Assembly (NCBI RefSeq): GCF_011758805.1
Contig: NZ_JAANOW010000001.1
Location: 2,046,001 to 2,110,000, forward strand
Direction: 5' to 3'
DNA from: Mycolicibacterium fluoranthenivorans
GTDB lineage: Bacteria; Actinomycetota; Actinomycetes; Mycobacteriales; Mycobacteriaceae
DNA: 64,000 bases
A model generated the notes under the pieces. It was not told the DNA's origin. It did not search any database and saw nothing but the letters and a program-made list of their open reading frames with translations. A program made the translations under genes and the position numbers. Below, one piece after another: positions 62,801-64,000 of this stretch. Numbering within the stretch: the stretch's first letter is position 1; each line of letters opens with the position of its first letter.

Positions 62801-64000
62801 CGCAGATCCTGTTCAACTACCTCGGCCGGTTCACCGGTGCCGGTGAGCTGCCCTGGGCCCCGGCCGATACCGGCCACGACGCGGCGATCGGCGAGGACCG
62901 CGACCCGCGCATGCCGCTGCCGCGTGCCCTCGAGATCAATGCGATCGCGGTGGCGGCCGGCGACGGTGTGTGTCTGGAAGCGACCTTCAGCTGGCCTGCC
63001 GGTGTGCTCGACCGCGACCAGGTTTCGCGGCTCGCGCGGTGGTGGACCGACGCGTTGACCGCCATCGCGCACAGCTCGCACGTCACCGGTCCCACACCGT
63101 CGGACTTTCCGCTGGTGACGCTGACCCAGGCCGACGTGGATGCGCTACCGGCGCCCGTGGTCGATGTGCTGCCGCTGTCACCGCTGCAGGCCGGCATCTA
63201 CTTCCACTCGACCTATGCCGACGGCGATCCCTATGTGGTGCAACAGATCATCTCCTACGACGGGCCGGTGGACCCGGTCCGGATGCGCCGCGCCGCCGAC
63301 GCCGTGATCGCGCGGCACCCGAACCTCGGCGCGGCCTTCCGCGCGCTGGCCGACGGCAGCCTGGTGGCCGTTCTCGGTGCCGCGCCCGCCGTGCGATGGA
63401 ACTACCACGACCTGAGCGCGCCGGCGGGTGCGGACACCCGAACCCGCATCGACGAGATCGCCGAACAACAACGCACCGAACCCTTCGACCTCGCCGCGCC
63501 ACCGCTCATGCGGTACACCCTGCTCCGCCTGGCGGCCGATCGGCATGTACTCATCCAGACGGTGCACCACCTCATCGCCGACGGCTGGTCGGTACCGATC
63601 GTGCTGCGGGAACTGGCCGCCCTGCACGACAACCCCGATACCCACGCCCTGCCGGCGCCGGCCCGCTACCGCGACCACCTGGAGTGGCTGCACCGCAGCG
63701 CGCCGGCCGGGTCGCAAGCCGCGTGGCGCGCCGCGCTCGACGGTGTCGACGAACCGACCCACCTTGCCGACGCACTGCCGCCGCATGACCGCGGCGACAC
63801 CGGATTCGGCAAGGTGAGCGCCGACCTTCCGGCCCAGATCGCCGACTGGGCCACCGGACACGGCGTCACCGTCAGCGCGGTACTCGGCGCGGCATGGGGT
63901 ATCACCGTCGGCCAGCTCACCGGCCGCACCGATGTGGTCCACGGCAGCACCGTCTCCGGTCGCGGCAGTGACGTTCCCGGCATCGACGATATGGTCGGCC
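59884..64000 (+). CDS. fxbB: Exochelin nonribosomal peptide synthetase, first part: A-T-E-C (3' end outside the window)
   Basis: The frame is open from GTG 59884 to the edge (1372 codons). The chain starts with an adenylation domain, having no N-terminal condensation domain, so it is an initiation module. Motifs are FTSGSTGKPKG, YGPAEAT, YRTGD and the Lys in NGKIDRR. Residues read as the specificity code are DINYWGGIGK. The carrier domain has Ser571 (GGDSIA). An epimerisation domain follows with HHTVIDG (His745-746), EGHGRE and FNYLGRF. A condensation domain starts near 1085, with HHLIADGWS at 1228. The order predicts a D-configured N-formyl-N-hydroxyornithine as first residue. Confidence 0.9.
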   Translation, partial: MTTIPGIDDGLTPDDRLNLLRQWNNDTWPAATTTVPELFAQQARLTPDALAVVSGATRLTYRGLALRAYQLAHRLRAVGVTHEQVVAIAVPRSPEMVVAVIAILAAGGAFVPVDPQWPAERRSQVLADTKATAVLVAPGDGRDDDPHPIELDLDNWAFEDQPAIAPVVDIDDSQLAYVIFTSGSTGKPKGAMIRHEAICERLNWQAQEILGFGPGDASLFKAPLSFDISINEVLLPLVSGGYVVVADPGGERDPQYLLDLIATEKVTFVYLVSSMLDVLLELADGTTLLSGLKHVWCGGEVLTPALFDRFRSQLSTTLYHGYGPAEATIGVSHVIYRDSAERIETSIGRPNPHTQLYVLDDDLHPVPVGEGGELYAAGFLLGRGYVNAPGLTGARFIANPFAQDGSRMYRTGDLARWTADGVLEFLGRVDNQVKIRGMRVELEEIEVILAAHPQVRHAAVILRKTPVGGAQLTGYALSTTGADPDELRAWCAQKLPEHMVPNSVMVLDEFPVTANGKIDRRALPEPALAAPGAGAPVTDPRVQAICAIYAELLGVPSVGADADFFALGGDSIAAMGLVSRARRMGLRVRPRDVLTLRTPAELAAAVTDIAGPAATALEGTGEIEPTPILAWLDEIGHGTEGFFQSVILHTPVGLTLPTLTAMLDALLDCHDLLRARLGAGAGLTVPPAGAVTAAEVLTRVDGSADIGTERDRAVARLAPASGRMLQAVWLDAGAGRPGRLLLVIHHTVIDGVSLRVLAEDLESAWSDVAAGRPITMATPDTTFRTWSTELRAACARSEFAADEQYWLRVVAVDDPQLGSRPLDPAVDTVATEARLTVRLDEDVTARLLGPVPAAIRGGVNDALVTALAAAVAYWRGDAGGVLLELEGHGRESDHLGAAGDHLDLSRTVGWFTTLFPVHVHPGPAGWAELMTGGPALGAAVKTVKDQLRAVPRNGLSYGALRYLSGRSDLAVAPQILFNYLGRFTGAGELPWAPADTGHDAAIGEDRDPRMPLPRALEINAIAVAAGDGVCLEATFSWPAGVLDRDQVSRLARWWTDALTAIAHSSHVTGPTPSDFPLVTLTQADVDALPAPVVDVLPLSPLQAGIYFHSTYADGDPYVVQQIISYDGPVDPVRMRRAADAVIARHPNLGAAFRALADGSLVAVLGAAPAVRWNYHDLSAPAGADTRTRIDEIAEQQRTEPFDLAAPPLMRYTLLRLAADRHVLIQTVHHLIADGWSVPIVLRELAALHDNPDTHALPAPARYRDHLEWLHRSAPAGSQAAWRAALDGVDEPTHLADALPPHDRGDTGFGKVSADLPAQIADWATGHGVTVSAVLGAAWGITVGQLTGRTDVVHGSTVSGRGSDVPGIDDMVG

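Noticed and set aside
60538..63081. An 847-codon open frame on the minus strand
   Set aside because: It is antisense to clear NRPS domains and has low-complexity composition.

Overview
The window looks like chromosomal DNA of a rapidly growing mycobacterium (Mycolicibacterium type). GC is high, many genes start with GTG, and neighbouring genes often overlap as ATGA or GTGA. It holds a type VII secretion substrate pair, the second mycobactin locus (mbtK, mbtN, mbtM, mbtL) and, at the right end, an exochelin-type siderophore cluster. That cluster is known from fast-growing mycobacteria. All family calls come from reading motifs; no database search was run.

Layout. 1-8 kb: type VII substrates, haloalkane dehalogenase, an SDR, a Trp-rich secreted protein, release factor 3, a YceI protein and a sulfatase. 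8-14.3 kb: a DUF2993 envelope protein, then a four-gene aromatic meta-cleavage-like operon (ring-cleavage dioxygenase, FAH hydrolase, FAD hydroxylase, frameshifted P450) divergent from a TetR gene with two operator-like palindromes. 14.3-18 kb: an N-acetylglucosamine PTS and nagA, with nagB reduced to an internally deleted remnant. 18-22.4 kb: DUF2237 and the mycobactin acyl-chain genes under an iron box. 22.4-31.3 kb: a fluoride-export operon with a triple-DUF190 protein, a very large SARP-type regulator, hemerythrin, phosphoglucomutase and an MFS pump.

31.3-47 kb begins at tRNA-Ala(GGC) and reads as accessory or worn DNA. It holds an IS3 remnant, a GAF-EAL protein, two divergent large arylsulfatases, a decayed adenylate-forming ligase, three consecutive GAF-ANTAR regulators, an orphan ANTAR gene disrupted by an 11-bp tandem repeat, small conserved proteins, and an IS1380-family element. 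A GAF-GGDEF cyclase follows.

48.4-64 kb is the siderophore region. An iron box drives a siderophore-interacting reductase, two FecCD permeases and their ATPase. A second box lies between the binding lipoprotein and a panD/ornithine hydroxylase pair. A third lies between the formyltransferase fxbA and an operon of MbtH, two half ABC exporters and an NRPS. The NRPS starts A-T-E-C, and its first adenylation domain reads DINYWGGIGK, a code I recall for N-formyl-N-hydroxyornithine. PanD (beta-alanine), the hydroxylase and FxbA together supply the unusual building blocks of an exochelin MS-like peptide. The two exporter halves form a strongly asymmetric heterodimer with one predicted working ATP site.
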